This document shows positions 41,781 through 50,757 of a DNA stretch of 64,000 nucleotides, one piece after another. Every line of letters begins with the position of its first letter. The first letter of the stretch is position 1. Below the pieces are notes generated by a model, which was not told where the DNA came from, ran no database searches, and saw only the letters and a program-made list of their open reading frames with translations. A program made the position numbers and the translations under genes. Source of the DNA: JAJFTV01 sp036825755 (GTDB lineage Bacteria; Chloroflexota; Anaerolineae; Anaerolineales; Anaerolineaceae); contig DAISXR010000002.1 in the NCBI GenBank assembly GCA_036825755.1, forward strand, positions 19,592 through 83,591. The letters run 5' to 3'.

Positions 41781-42674
41781 ATGATTCTAATCGCGGGCGG
41801 CACTGGTTTTATCGGTCAGGTTCTGGCCAGATACTTATTGGATATGGAAATCCCGGTGCGCCTGCTGGTACGACCCTCCAAAAAGACACCCAGATTAATC
41901 ACCGGAAAGAAACTGGATATTGCGGTGGCTTCGCTGCAGGATGAACGCAGCCTGCGGGCAGCTTTTACCGATGTGGATGTATTGATCCATCTGGTGTCTG
42001 ATGAACGCAGGGGCGCCAAAGCCAATTTTGCCGGGGTGGATATTCAGGGCACACAGGCCTTGGTGAGAGCAGCCCGCCAGAGCCGCGTCAAACAGATCAT
42101 CTACCTGAGCCATCTTGGTTCTGATAAGGGCTCGGCCTTCGCCATGCTGAAGACCAAGTCGATTTGCGAGGCGGCCATCCAGAACAGTCAGGTGCCGTAC
42201 ACCATCATCCGCTCAGGCGTGGTCTTCGGTCCGAACGACCAGTTCACCAGCTCAATTGCCCGGTTGATCAAACGCTCCGCCGGGCTGGTCTTCATTCCCG
42301 GCGACGGACGCACCCTCATCCAACCGATCTGGGTGGATGATCTGGCGGCCTGCATTCACTGGACGCTGGGTAATCCGCGCGCTGTCAATCAGATCATCTC
42401 GCTGGGCGGGGGTGAATATCTCACCATCCAGCAGGTGGTTGAAGATATCATGGAAGCCACCGGACGAAAGCGTCTCCTCATCCCGCTTGGCCCGGTGTAC
42501 TTGAGAACCCTGGCGTTGATTATCGAACAGTTCATGGGGCAGATCCCCATCTCCATCAACTGGCTTGATTACCTGGCCTCCAACCGAACCTGTTCGGTGG
42601 ATACCCTTCCGCGCGTTTTTGGAATTATCCCCTCGCGTTTCTCCAACCAACTTGGTTACCTGAAAGGGAAATAG
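41781..42674 (+). CDS. NAD(P)-binding epimerase-like protein (atypical SDR, NDUFA9-like)
   Basis: A 297-residue Rossmann-fold protein. The dinucleotide motif AGGTGFIG begins at residue 5, fixing the start codon. The classical YxxxK is replaced by FAMLKTK after YLSHLGS, as in atypical SDRs related to complex I subunit NDUFA9 and NmrA-like proteins. TIIRSGVVFGPND and PIWVDDLA are typical. It may be a sugar-nucleotide or isoprenoid-linked reductase, or a structural NAD-binding protein. It ends three bases before the GH57 gene, so they share an mRNA. Confidence 0.85.
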   Translation: MILIAGGTGFIGQVLARYLLDMEIPVRLLVRPSKKTPRLITGKKLDIAVASLQDERSLRAAFTDVDVLIHLVSDERRGAKANFAGVDIQGTQALVRAARQSRVKQIIYLSHLGSDKGSAFAMLKTKSICEAAIQNSQVPYTIIRSGVVFGPNDQFTSSIARLIKRSAGLVFIPGDGRTLIQPIWVDDLAACIHWTLGNPRAVNQIISLGGGEYLTIQQVVEDIMEATGRKRLLIPLGPVYLRTLALIIEQFMGQIPISINWLDYLASNRTCSVDTLPRVFGIIPSRFSNQLGYLKGK

Positions 42675-42677
42675 ACA

Positions 42678-44147
42678 TTGGATCAGCTCCCAACACATGC
42701 GTTTTGCATCCACGGTCATTTTTACCAGCCACCTCGTGAGGATGCGCTGACAGGTAAAATCCCCGAAGAGCGGGGCGCTTCACCTTATCATGACTGGAAT
42801 GCACGGATCAATGATCAATGCTATCAACCGAATGCCGAGCTGGGTAACTTTGAGGGGATCAGTTATGATGTGGGACCTACCCTGGCAGACTGGATGGCGA
42901 AAGCGGATCCAAAAACCCTTGCCAGCATCATTGAACAGGATCAGGTGAACGTGCGCCGGTACGGGGTGGGGAACGCGATGGCGCAGGCTTACAACCATAC
43001 TATCCTGCCGCTTGCATCCACAACCGATAAATGGACCCAGATCAGGTGGGGGATCGATGACTTCAAGTTTCGATACCGCCATGATCCACAGGGCATGTGG
43101 CTGCCGGAAACCGCCGTTGACCTGGAAACGCTGGATATTCTGGCTCAAAATGGGATCCAGTTCACCATTCTGGCGCCCTGGCAAACAACAGCCAAAGATC
43201 TGGATGTGAGTAAACCATACTGGGTAAACTGTTTTGATGGGCGACGTATGATCGTCTTCTTTTACCATCAGAGTCTGAGCTCCAGGGTCAGCTTTGACCC
43301 GGGTGCCACCGCCAACGCCGATCAGTTTTTACTGCAGATCCTGATGCCCCAGTATGCCCAGCAAAACGGCAGTCAGCCAGGCGATCAGCTCCTGATCATC
43401 GCTTCGGATGGTGAAGCGTATGGTCATCACCACCCGTTTCGCGATAAATTTCTCTCGTACCTGCTGAACCGGGCGGTGGAAGGCAAACAGGTGATTAAAT
43501 CTTATCCCGCGCTGTGGCTCAAAGATCACCCACCGGTGGAAACCGCCGAGATCATCGATTTCACCTCGTGGAGCTGTCATCACGGGGTGAAGCGCTGGGC
43601 ATCTACCTGCGGGTGTACGCCCAACGGATCATGGAAGAAACCGCTCAGGGTGGCTTTCAACCGCATCGCCAGGGACATTGACCGGGTGTATCTCAAATAC
43701 ATGTCCAAATATCAGACCGATGCCTGGGAACTGCGGCATGGTTATATGGCGGTATTCAATGGACAAATCGACGAAGGAGAGTACATTCGCAGCCGGGTAA
43801 AGAGCGCTCTGGACGACCGTGAATTGAAAGTGATATCCCTGCTACTTGCGGCGCAATTTCAGCGGCAGCGTATGTTCACCTCATGCGCCTGGTTTTTTGA
43901 AGATTTCGACCGGATTGAGCCGAGAAACAATGTTAAATATGCCGCTCAGGCAGTCTGGCTCACCCGTCTGGCGACCGGTGTGGATCTGGATGCGCAGGCA
44001 ATGCATTATCTGGAAGCGGTAAAAAGCTGGAGGTCCAGCATAACCGCTGACCAGGTGTACAAACAGCATGTTCAGGAGATCGCATCCACGCCGTTCAGCG
44101 ATTATTCTCAAGACCTGGTCAGCAGGTTGAAGAACTTCTCCGTTTGA
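42678..44147 (+). CDS. glycoside hydrolase family 57 protein (DUF3536-type)
   Basis: A 489-residue alpha-glucan-active enzyme candidate. The barrel starts FCIHGHFYQPPRED. GMWLPETAVD contains the usual GH57 nucleophile Glu and IIASDGEAYGHHHPF the acid/base Asp region; WSCHHGVKRW is a further family block. GH57 enzymes are amylases, branching enzymes or glucanotransferases, usually cytoplasmic, and none shows a signal here. The start is a TTG three bases after the upstream stop. The 3' end overlaps the convergent GH13 gene by 40 bases, suggesting a joint role in storage-glucan metabolism. Confidence 0.87.
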   Translation: MDQLPTHAFCIHGHFYQPPREDALTGKIPEERGASPYHDWNARINDQCYQPNAELGNFEGISYDVGPTLADWMAKADPKTLASIIEQDQVNVRRYGVGNAMAQAYNHTILPLASTTDKWTQIRWGIDDFKFRYRHDPQGMWLPETAVDLETLDILAQNGIQFTILAPWQTTAKDLDVSKPYWVNCFDGRRMIVFFYHQSLSSRVSFDPGATANADQFLLQILMPQYAQQNGSQPGDQLLIIASDGEAYGHHHPFRDKFLSYLLNRAVEGKQVIKSYPALWLKDHPPVETAEIIDFTSWSCHHGVKRWASTCGCTPNGSWKKPLRVAFNRIARDIDRVYLKYMSKYQTDAWELRHGYMAVFNGQIDEGEYIRSRVKSALDDRELKVISLLLAAQFQRQRMFTSCAWFFEDFDRIEPRNNVKYAAQAVWLTRLATGVDLDAQAMHYLEAVKSWRSSITADQVYKQHVQEIASTPFSDYSQDLVSRLKNFSV

Positions 44148-47100
44148 TAACCTGATCGCTTCGCGGTAGCAGTAAGGCGCTCCAGACAGGTGACAACTGT
44201 TAAAATCTTTTCCAGTGATTCGGTCATCGCCTGACCCGGATTGGATAAATTTTCCAGTACATTCAGGGCCTCCAGCCAGCCGCAATAATCCTCGAATTTC
44301 TCCTTTGAGAAGTATTCCACATTCTCAAAACAGTTCACTTTCAAAAGCCGCGCCGTCAGAGGCTGGGCGAAGACCACTCGCAGCCAATCAGCGGCGCAGC
44401 CGGTTAATGCCTGCTCGGGCAGCCCGCCCTGAGTGACCAGCCAGCGCAGCCAGGCAACCCCCTCGTCGATTGGCTCACCGGCCGGGATGCCCATTTCTTT
44501 CAGGAAATTGCCAAACAGGCGGCTGATGCGCAGTTCGCTGAACCAGGCATCCAGTACTTCGCCGGGCATCTCCCGGTTATCAAGGCATCCAAGATCTTTC
44601 AACAAAATGGAACTGAACAGCAGGATGCGATTGATGGTATTTCCATTGTGAAACAGCTTTTCCACAACCGTGACTGCTTGATGAATGGTGCGGGTAGTTC
44701 GAGACGGAAGTTGTTGACTCAGATTCAGCAGCAAAATGGCCCCGGAGAGTTCATCAATTTTCTGCTCGATCAGATCCACACTTGAATCATCTCGACCCAG
44801 CCAGCCGGTCAACCCGGAGATCAGATTGCGGAGCATCTCGCGTGTATCAGGCAGCAGATCGGGGTATTGGTCAAATCCCTCGCCTGACTGACCGGCAGCC
44901 AGCAGCGCGTCAAAGTAACCCCGGTTGAAGATCTGGCGCAGCGGGTCCAGTACCGGGCGCAGGCGCATATCAAAAAAGGCGTCATCCATACCGGGTGTTC
45001 CACGCCCGCCCAAATACTCATGCAGCCGCTGCCATGTGCCGTCCGTATCGAGCACCTGCCGAAAGTTGATAAACACGTGGCTTTGATAACCGTTGAGCTC
45101 AAAGTACAAGCCGTTCAAAATAAGATCGGTATTGCGGTACAGATATTCGAGACCGGTCACCTGATCGGTGCAGATTGTGAAGGTATCGTTTTGGGTCTGG
45201 AGGTTCAATCCTTCATGCAGCGATCGCTGGATCAGATTGCGGGCATCGGACGTTTTTTCCATAAAGGCAGCCGATTTGCGGATCCAGCCGCTGGTACTCT
45301 CGTAACGGTTGTTATAAATCACCAGCGCGGTTTCCTGGCCGGCGCGATTGGAGTAGGCATACACGTTTTCATCCACCTGGCCCTGGGGGGTGAAGAAATC
45401 GTACAGTAAAAAGTGCTCTGAATTGGCAAACAGATAACGTTTTTTGCACAACGGGAAGATCTGCTGCTCATGCCGCCAGACCAGGTGTCCATCCGGTGTC
45501 TCATCGCGATAGGCGCGCCGGTATTCCATGCCATACTTTTCGGTATAGCCTTCAATTTGCCCGTGCCCGAACATGGGCAGACCGGGCAGGGTGACCATCA
45601 GTGTGCAAACGCCAAAGTATTTGTCCCCGTTGCCAAATTGGTCGATGGCTGTGCGCTCATCCGGATTATTGAGAAAATTCACAAAACGCTTCATAATTTC
45701 CGGATCAAACTCAAGCGTATTCTTGATCAGGGCGCGATACTTCGCGTTATCCTCATCACGCAGAAGGTGCATAAAGGCGCTGTTGTAAACCCGGTGCATA
45801 CCCAGCGTGCGGACAAAGTAACTTTCCATCAGCCAGAAGGCTTCCGCCAGCAGCAGCGTATCCGGGGCTTCCACCGCCATACGGTCCACCACCTCGCGCC
45901 AGAACTCGGCCGGCATGGCCTTGTCAAACTCCTCATCGGTGAGGACATATTCCGCGCGTGATGGGATATCACCTCCACTGCCGGGCTGCGGAAACCACAG
46001 GCGGTGGAAATGCTTGCGGGTGAGCGTCATGGCCGCATCAAAACGGATGATGGGGAAACGTTTTGCTACCTGGATGATGGTCTGGATGATCGCCTCGCGA
46101 ACCTCGGGTTTGAGATAATTGAGCTGGGCGGTATCATTCCAGGGCAGGCTGGTGCCGTCATTTCCATGGTAGATGTACATTTCGGAGCCGGTGCGTTTGT
46201 CAAAACGCTTGAACACCACCGCAGCATCCGTGCGGGTATAGTAATGATCGTCGATCATCACACCCACATCCGGGTGATCCGAGAGATCAGGGCCGTTGAA
46301 CTGATAAGCAGGAAACGGGCTGTACGGCAGTGAAATAAACCAGTCAGGGTGCTCGTAGACCCATGTCGAGTCGATGGCCATGTGGTTGGGTACCATATCG
46401 CTCGCCAGGCGGATGCCATACCGGCGCGCGCGCGAATCAAGGTTCTGGTAGGCGGCTTCACCGCCCAGGTCGCCAGCGATCTGGTAATCACGCAGGGCAT
46501 ACGCCGATGAAATGGCTTCCGGGTTACCGCATAACTGCTTGATGCGGGCGGAGGCGCGGCTGCGTTCCCACAACCCAATGAGCCACAGACCATTGATGCC
46601 GCGACGTGCCAGTTGTTGAAGCTCTTCATCCGGAATGTCGGAGAGAGTGCGGATGGGGCGGTGGTACTGTACGCTGAGTTGATGCAACCAAACATACGAA
46701 TTTTTTGCGATGAGCACCAGGTTGGGCATCCAATCGCTGTCACGGCTATAGCGTTCTTCTTCACCCAACCCTGCTTGCGCATAGTCGTACAACGGGATCT
46801 CCACCGGTCCAGGGCCTAAAAAGCCCAGTTTGCTTTCCTCCTTCAGCACATCCAGGCTGCTGAGGATGCGCAGAAGATAATCCCCCAGCAGATAGCCCCA
46901 CTCGGTGCGGATGTAATCGAGCTGCCCGGGGATCGAATCGGGGACAGCCTGGGCAGGTGAACGCAGCAACTGCACCAGATCAAGCTCACGCGGACCGAAA
47001 CCGGGCTGACCTTTGCTGTACTGCTCGATGAATTGGATCATCTCGTGGTATTGCGGATGATCGTGAAGCACCTGGTCGTTGAAGAGGGCGTTCAGGGGCT

Positions 47101-47575
47101 GATAGGCCCTGTTTTGATTCGCCATCCAGATCAATAGCAACTCTTCCAGCACCTTATCGCGGTTGGGGGTTCCATTTTCTGAAGCAAGCAGGTATGCCTG
47201 TGCAGAAACCTGCCGGTGATAAACCGGGTTGGGTGGGAATTCCTGGATGAATGCAACCAGCAGATCGTCTACATCATCCTGTGAAAAGGATTGATCGAGC
47301 AGCCTGATCAGGCTGGAATAAAATAGCGGGTTCTTTTGCTTTTGATAGAGCGAAATCACATAATGGAAGATCTCGTCAATCAACCCGACAGCATGCAGCT
47401 CCCCTGAACGGACACCTGATGGAGGAAAATCCGGATCGTGAACGGTATTGATCTTTTGAGCCAGCTCTCGGGATGCCTTGAAGTTGGCGATGACCACGTG
47501 GCCATCGGTTTGAAAAAGAGCCTCGTCAAGCTGATAACGCCGGCGGATTTTTTGGGAAATATGCAGTTCGGCCAT
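44108..47575 (-). CDS. large alpha-amylase family (GH13) protein
   Basis: An 1155-residue cytoplasmic protein. About 320 N-terminal residues of unassigned helical sequence precede a GH13 barrel: region I SDMVPNHM, region II IIRFDAAM with the nucleophile Asp, region III LLLAEAFW with the acid/base Glu. Region IV reads FLNNPDE instead of the common xNHD, keeping the Asp but losing the His. About 400 C-terminal residues after the barrel are helical and unassigned. It probably acts on alpha-glucans or maltooligosaccharides. It starts one base after the degV stop and converges with GH57. Confidence 0.85.
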   Translation of the reverse strand: MAELHISQKIRRRYQLDEALFQTDGHVVIANFKASRELAQKINTVHDPDFPPSGVRSGELHAVGLIDEIFHYVISLYQKQKNPLFYSSLIRLLDQSFSQDDVDDLLVAFIQEFPPNPVYHRQVSAQAYLLASENGTPNRDKVLEELLLIWMANQNRAYQPLNALFNDQVLHDHPQYHEMIQFIEQYSKGQPGFGPRELDLVQLLRSPAQAVPDSIPGQLDYIRTEWGYLLGDYLLRILSSLDVLKEESKLGFLGPGPVEIPLYDYAQAGLGEEERYSRDSDWMPNLVLIAKNSYVWLHQLSVQYHRPIRTLSDIPDEELQQLARRGINGLWLIGLWERSRASARIKQLCGNPEAISSAYALRDYQIAGDLGGEAAYQNLDSRARRYGIRLASDMVPNHMAIDSTWVYEHPDWFISLPYSPFPAYQFNGPDLSDHPDVGVMIDDHYYTRTDAAVVFKRFDKRTGSEMYIYHGNDGTSLPWNDTAQLNYLKPEVREAIIQTIIQVAKRFPIIRFDAAMTLTRKHFHRLWFPQPGSGGDIPSRAEYVLTDEEFDKAMPAEFWREVVDRMAVEAPDTLLLAEAFWLMESYFVRTLGMHRVYNSAFMHLLRDEDNAKYRALIKNTLEFDPEIMKRFVNFLNNPDERTAIDQFGNGDKYFGVCTLMVTLPGLPMFGHGQIEGYTEKYGMEYRRAYRDETPDGHLVWRHEQQIFPLCKKRYLFANSEHFLLYDFFTPQGQVDENVYAYSNRAGQETALVIYNNRYESTSGWIRKSAAFMEKTSDARNLIQRSLHEGLNLQTQNDTFTICTDQVTGLEYLYRNTDLILNGLYFELNGYQSHVFINFRQVLDTDGTWQRLHEYLGGRGTPGMDDAFFDMRLRPVLDPLRQIFNRGYFDALLAAGQSGEGFDQYPDLLPDTREMLRNLISGLTGWLGRDDSSVDLIEQKIDELSGAILLLNLSQQLPSRTTRTIHQAVTVVEKLFHNGNTINRILLFSSILLKDLGCLDNREMPGEVLDAWFSELRISRLFGNFLKEMGIPAGEPIDEGVAWLRWLVTQGGLPEQALTGCAADWLRVVFAQPLTARLLKVNCFENVEYFSKEKFEDYCGWLEALNVLENLSNPGQAMTESLEKILTVVTCLERLTATAKRSGYQTEKFFNLLTRS

Positions 47576-47576
47576 G

Positions 47577-48440
47577 TTATTCGCTGACCGGGTAATAACA
47601 TAGTCCGGTGGTACCGGGACCTGAATGAACCCCCAGAGCCGGGCTGAGTTCCGTGATCATACTTTCGACCACCTGAACACGGCTCTCAATTTCTTCTTTA
47701 AGCTTTAAGATCTCTTCCTTCGCAGCGGCATGGACGTAGGCGATCTTGATCTTGCCATTGTGAATGGATTGCTCAATCATATCGCCCATCGACTGATAGG
47801 CTTTGGCCTGGCTGCGCGCGGTACCCAGCGCCACGATCAGTCCATTTTCCATTCCAATCAGCGGCTTAATATTGAGCAGCGAGCCCACCAGGTGTTTGGC
47901 TTTTCCAATCCGTCCGCCCATATACAGATACTTAAGCGTATCGGCGGTCTGGATCATTTTGGTAACGGGGATCATTCTGGTGATGAGTTGAAGGATCTCC
48001 TTAAGTGATTTTCCATCCATGGCAGCTCTGGCGGCTTCAAGGGCAATCCATCCCTGGCCCATCGAAACACTCAGCGTATCAATCACCTCCACCTTAAGGG
48101 AAGGCAGTTGTTCTTTGACCATGGGTAAAGCCGCGCGGGCAGCCTGGTATGCTCCGCTGCCCTTGGATGACATATGAATGCTGACGATCTCTTTGGTGCC
48201 CTCATCAGCGAGTTTCTGATAAAGCGTGAAGTAATCACCGGGGCCTGGGCTGGCGGTTTGCGGAATGGCGGTGGCGGTTTTCATCCAGGTAAAGAACTCT
48301 TCGCGATTGATAGTCACCAAGTCACGCAGAACTTCCTGCCCACGGTGTATGTAGTAGGCAACGGTATGGATTTTCAGGCTTTGGAGAAAATTTTCTGGAA
48401 TGCTGGCAATACTATCCGTGACTATTGCAACCTTGTTCAT
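47577..48440 (-). CDS. DegV family fatty-acid-binding protein
   Basis: A 287-residue DegV/FakB-type protein. It starts MNKVAIVTDSIASIP and shows TASPGPGDYF, SIHMSSKGSGAYQAA and VIDTLSVSMGQG, the usual lipid-binding signature; the C-terminal lobe has ALGTARSQAKAY and HSGPGTTGLCYY. FakB proteins present fatty acids to the kinase FakA for membrane-lipid synthesis; no FakA is seen here. The ATG at 48440 is preferred to one at 48515, since it matches the family start and follows AAGGGT. It shares a transcript with the GH13 gene. Confidence 0.92.
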   Translation of the reverse strand: MNKVAIVTDSIASIPENFLQSLKIHTVAYYIHRGQEVLRDLVTINREEFFTWMKTATAIPQTASPGPGDYFTLYQKLADEGTKEIVSIHMSSKGSGAYQAARAALPMVKEQLPSLKVEVIDTLSVSMGQGWIALEAARAAMDGKSLKEILQLITRMIPVTKMIQTADTLKYLYMGGRIGKAKHLVGSLLNIKPLIGMENGLIVALGTARSQAKAYQSMGDMIEQSIHNGKIKIAYVHAAAKEEILKLKEEIESRVQVVESMITELSPALGVHSGPGTTGLCYYPVSE

Positions 48441-48519
48441 TCGATCCGACCCTTTTTCTGTGAGCACTGATTTGCAATGATAACGAAGGATCCAATTGTT
48501 CTGCTTTGCTGGCAACCTT

Positions 48520-48572
48520 CTATAATATTATTGATAAACATACGGTAAATAATATTATCAATAGTATTATAG
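48520..48572. repeat. 18-base AT-rich inverted repeat upstream of degV
   Basis: The arm at 48520-48537 (CTATAATATTATTGATAA) is repeated in inverted form at 48555-48572 with a single mismatch, around a 17-base spacer. It covers the stop codon of the upstream gene and the likely degV promoter; TTTACC and TATTAT 16 bases apart lie within it on the minus strand. It has no T tail and looks more like an operator or cruciform than a terminator. Confidence 0.7.
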
Positions 48573-49430
48573 CAAATCGTCCAGTGTTAGGGCGGGTTTT
48601 CCATCCAACTCTATGGAACTGATTTTGATCGAACTGTCATCCATCACACGGTGAATCGTGCGCTGTAGGGTTTTTTCATCCCAGCGGAACATGCTGCGGA
48701 TACGGCTGAGATCGTCTGCCCCCATGGATATCAAATAGCGTTTGAGCAGAAAGGCGCGCGCCTCCGGTTCGGTGATGATGCCGGCTTTCTCCTCGATCCA
48801 CTCGAAATGCCGCGGCAGCACGTCGTACATGAAGGCATAATTCCAGGCGCCGGCTTCGCTCACCCCGACCGGCAGGATTTTGAATTCCATCTGCAGTTGA
48901 TCCAGCGCGCGCTGAAATCGGCTGGAACTGGATTGGCTGGTCATGTGCGAGAACCTTCGCAGCATGAGCGTATCCATCGGACCGTTGGTCAGCAGGGCCT
49001 CATACACCGCTTTTGATTCGGCTGTGAGCAGGCCCTGCTCATACTGGGTCTGATAATCACTCTCGTATTCCCCGTAATTGGGTGAAAGGGCGTAGAAGTA
49101 GGGCAGGGTCTCCAGGGAGATGATGGTATTCTTGCGTTTCAGCACGCGCCCGTAATACCATTTTTTCTGGCCCAACATTTTATCCTTCCAATCCCAGGTG
49201 ACATGGCCCGGATCATCGTGATTATCCGGAACAACGCGGTCGCCGGCATTGGCGGCCCACAGGGAGGGGAATACAAAGCCCTTGATGGGCCAGAAGAAAA
49301 TGAAACCGCGTTCGTTCACAAAATCGAGAGCATCCTCAATGGAACGAACGCGAGAGAAAACCGAGGTTCGAAATGTTTTGGTCCGGTATTTTTGCAGTTT
49401 CTTATCGAAATCTTCAGGATCAAATATCAT
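48567..49430 (-). CDS. AlkZ/YcaQ-related winged-helix protein
   Basis: A 287-residue protein resembling the AlkZ-related group. It has SIEDALDFVNERGFIFFWPIKG, WDWKDKMLGQKKWYYGRVLKRKN and the winged-helix segment SKAVYEALLTNGPMDTLMLRR. The QxQ motif of true AlkZ glycosylases is absent, so it may bind DNA or RNA without base excision. Its ATG overlaps the thiolase stop by four bases, meaning the two genes are translated together, an odd pairing. Confidence 0.65.
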   Translation of the reverse strand: MIFDPEDFDKKLQKYRTKTFRTSVFSRVRSIEDALDFVNERGFIFFWPIKGFVFPSLWAANAGDRVVPDNHDDPGHVTWDWKDKMLGQKKWYYGRVLKRKNTIISLETLPYFYALSPNYGEYESDYQTQYEQGLLTAESKAVYEALLTNGPMDTLMLRRFSHMTSQSSSSRFQRALDQLQMEFKILPVGVSEAGAWNYAFMYDVLPRHFEWIEEKAGIITEPEARAFLLKRYLISMGADDLSRIRSMFRWDEKTLQRTIHRVMDDSSIKISSIELDGKPALTLDDLL

Positions 49431-50584
49431 AAGGCTTCAAGAATATGGGTGAGGATGTTGGATCCGCTGCCGCCAATATTTTGAGCCATCCCAAAGCGCG
49501 CCCCCTCCACCTGGGTAGGGCCGGCTTCCTGGCGAAGCTGTTCAACCACCTCGACGATCTGATACATACCGGTAGCGCCCACTGGATGCCCGCGTGATTT
49601 TAAACCGCCCAGGGTGCAGATGGGAATACGTCCTTTTATGCAGATATCGTTGTTGATGGCCAGCGCGGGTGCCTTGCCTCTTTCAGCAAAACCGCAGGCT
49701 TCCAGGCTCAAAGCCGCCATAATGGAGAAGGCATCATGCAGTTCAAAGATATCGATATCCTGCGGCCCCACACCCGCCTGCCTGTAGGCTGATTGGACCG
49801 ATTTTTCGGCAGCGGTCAACCACAGTGGGTCCGGGCGGGAGTGGATGGCAATGGTATCGGTGGCAGCCGCCGAGGCGACCACTTTGACCTTTTTTCGATC
49901 GGGCAAACGCTGTAACTGTTCCAGCGGGATGATCAGGGTGGCGGCTGCTCCATCACCAACCGGCGACGCGTCCAATATATTAATCGGATCCGCGATGGTT
50001 GTGGCCTTGCTGAATTCCTGGGCAGTGATGGCTTTGCGGAAGCGGGCATACGGGTTGTGAACGGCATTGGCGTGCGAGTTGATACTGAAACCGGCAAAAT
50101 CCTCATGCTTCCAGCCGTATTCATACATATATCGTTTCATGATCAGGGCGTTCAGTCCCACAAAGGAAAGACCGTGAGCACCCTCATACTCGGCATCAGC
50201 GGCAGTTGCCAGGCTTTTGGTGATCTCGGCGGGTAGTACATCGGTCATTTTCTCCACACCCACCGCGATGGCGGAATCGATATCACCGGAGGCAACCGCC
50301 AGCACGGCTGCCCGGAAAGCTGAGGCGCCTGAGCTACAGGCAGCTTCAATGCGGGCTGCTTCAATTTGTTTCAGGCCGACCCAGTCAGCGATATAAGCGC
50401 CCAACTGTTGCTGGCGGTTTGAGGCTCCTGACAGCATATTGCCCACATAGAGAGCCTCCACTGAGTTCATCCCGGCGTCCGCCAGGCAATTGAGTACGGC
50501 TTCGCCGGCCAGCTCACGGAGTGATTTATCCCAATGTTCTTCGATTTTTGTCTGCCCAATACCCAGAACCGCAACTTCGCGCAT
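49427..50584 (-). CDS. thiolase family protein (acetyl-CoA acetyltransferase / SCP-x type)
   Basis: A 385-residue thiolase-fold enzyme. The nucleophilic Cys is in AACSSGASAFRAA (about 83), catalytic His in FELHDAFSIMA, and the C-terminal GHPVGATG binds CoA; the second Cys of classical degradative thiolases is replaced in MAQNIGGSG. This pattern is that of the archaeal/SCP-x type which in the mevalonate route works with HMG-CoA synthase and an OB-fold partner. Neither partner is nearby. AAGGA precedes the start. Confidence 0.9.
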   Translation of the reverse strand: MREVAVLGIGQTKIEEHWDKSLRELAGEAVLNCLADAGMNSVEALYVGNMLSGASNRQQQLGAYIADWVGLKQIEAARIEAACSSGASAFRAAVLAVASGDIDSAIAVGVEKMTDVLPAEITKSLATAADAEYEGAHGLSFVGLNALIMKRYMYEYGWKHEDFAGFSINSHANAVHNPYARFRKAITAQEFSKATTIADPINILDASPVGDGAAATLIIPLEQLQRLPDRKKVKVVASAAATDTIAIHSRPDPLWLTAAEKSVQSAYRQAGVGPQDIDIFELHDAFSIMAALSLEACGFAERGKAPALAINNDICIKGRIPICTLGGLKSRGHPVGATGMYQIVEVVEQLRQEAGPTQVEGARFGMAQNIGGSGSNILTHILEAL

Positions 50585-50613
50585 GGCACATCCTTATCAT
50601 GATATATGATGGA

Positions 50614-50619
50614 ATTATA
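50614..50619 (-). promoter_or_regulatory. -10 element of the thiolase gene
   Basis: TATAAT on the minus strand predicts a leader of about 24 bases containing AAGGA. No -35 at standard distance. Confidence 0.5.
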
Positions 50620-50736
50620 GACCGGGTATCTATCAGATCCTATCAAAACCGGTTAATTGCCGATTAGAACCACCCTGCAGAGCAAAATAAACCGATCAGG
50701 ATTCATTTTCCGAAATATCTCTGCATCAGCATTGAG

Positions 50737-50742
50737 TATAAT
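50737..50742 (+). promoter_or_regulatory. -10 element of the capA operon
   Basis: TATAAT predicts transcription from about 50749, only nine bases before the capA ATG, too little room for a ribosome site of normal spacing. Confidence 0.5.
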
Positions 50743-50757
50743 ATCCCATCAACTGAC

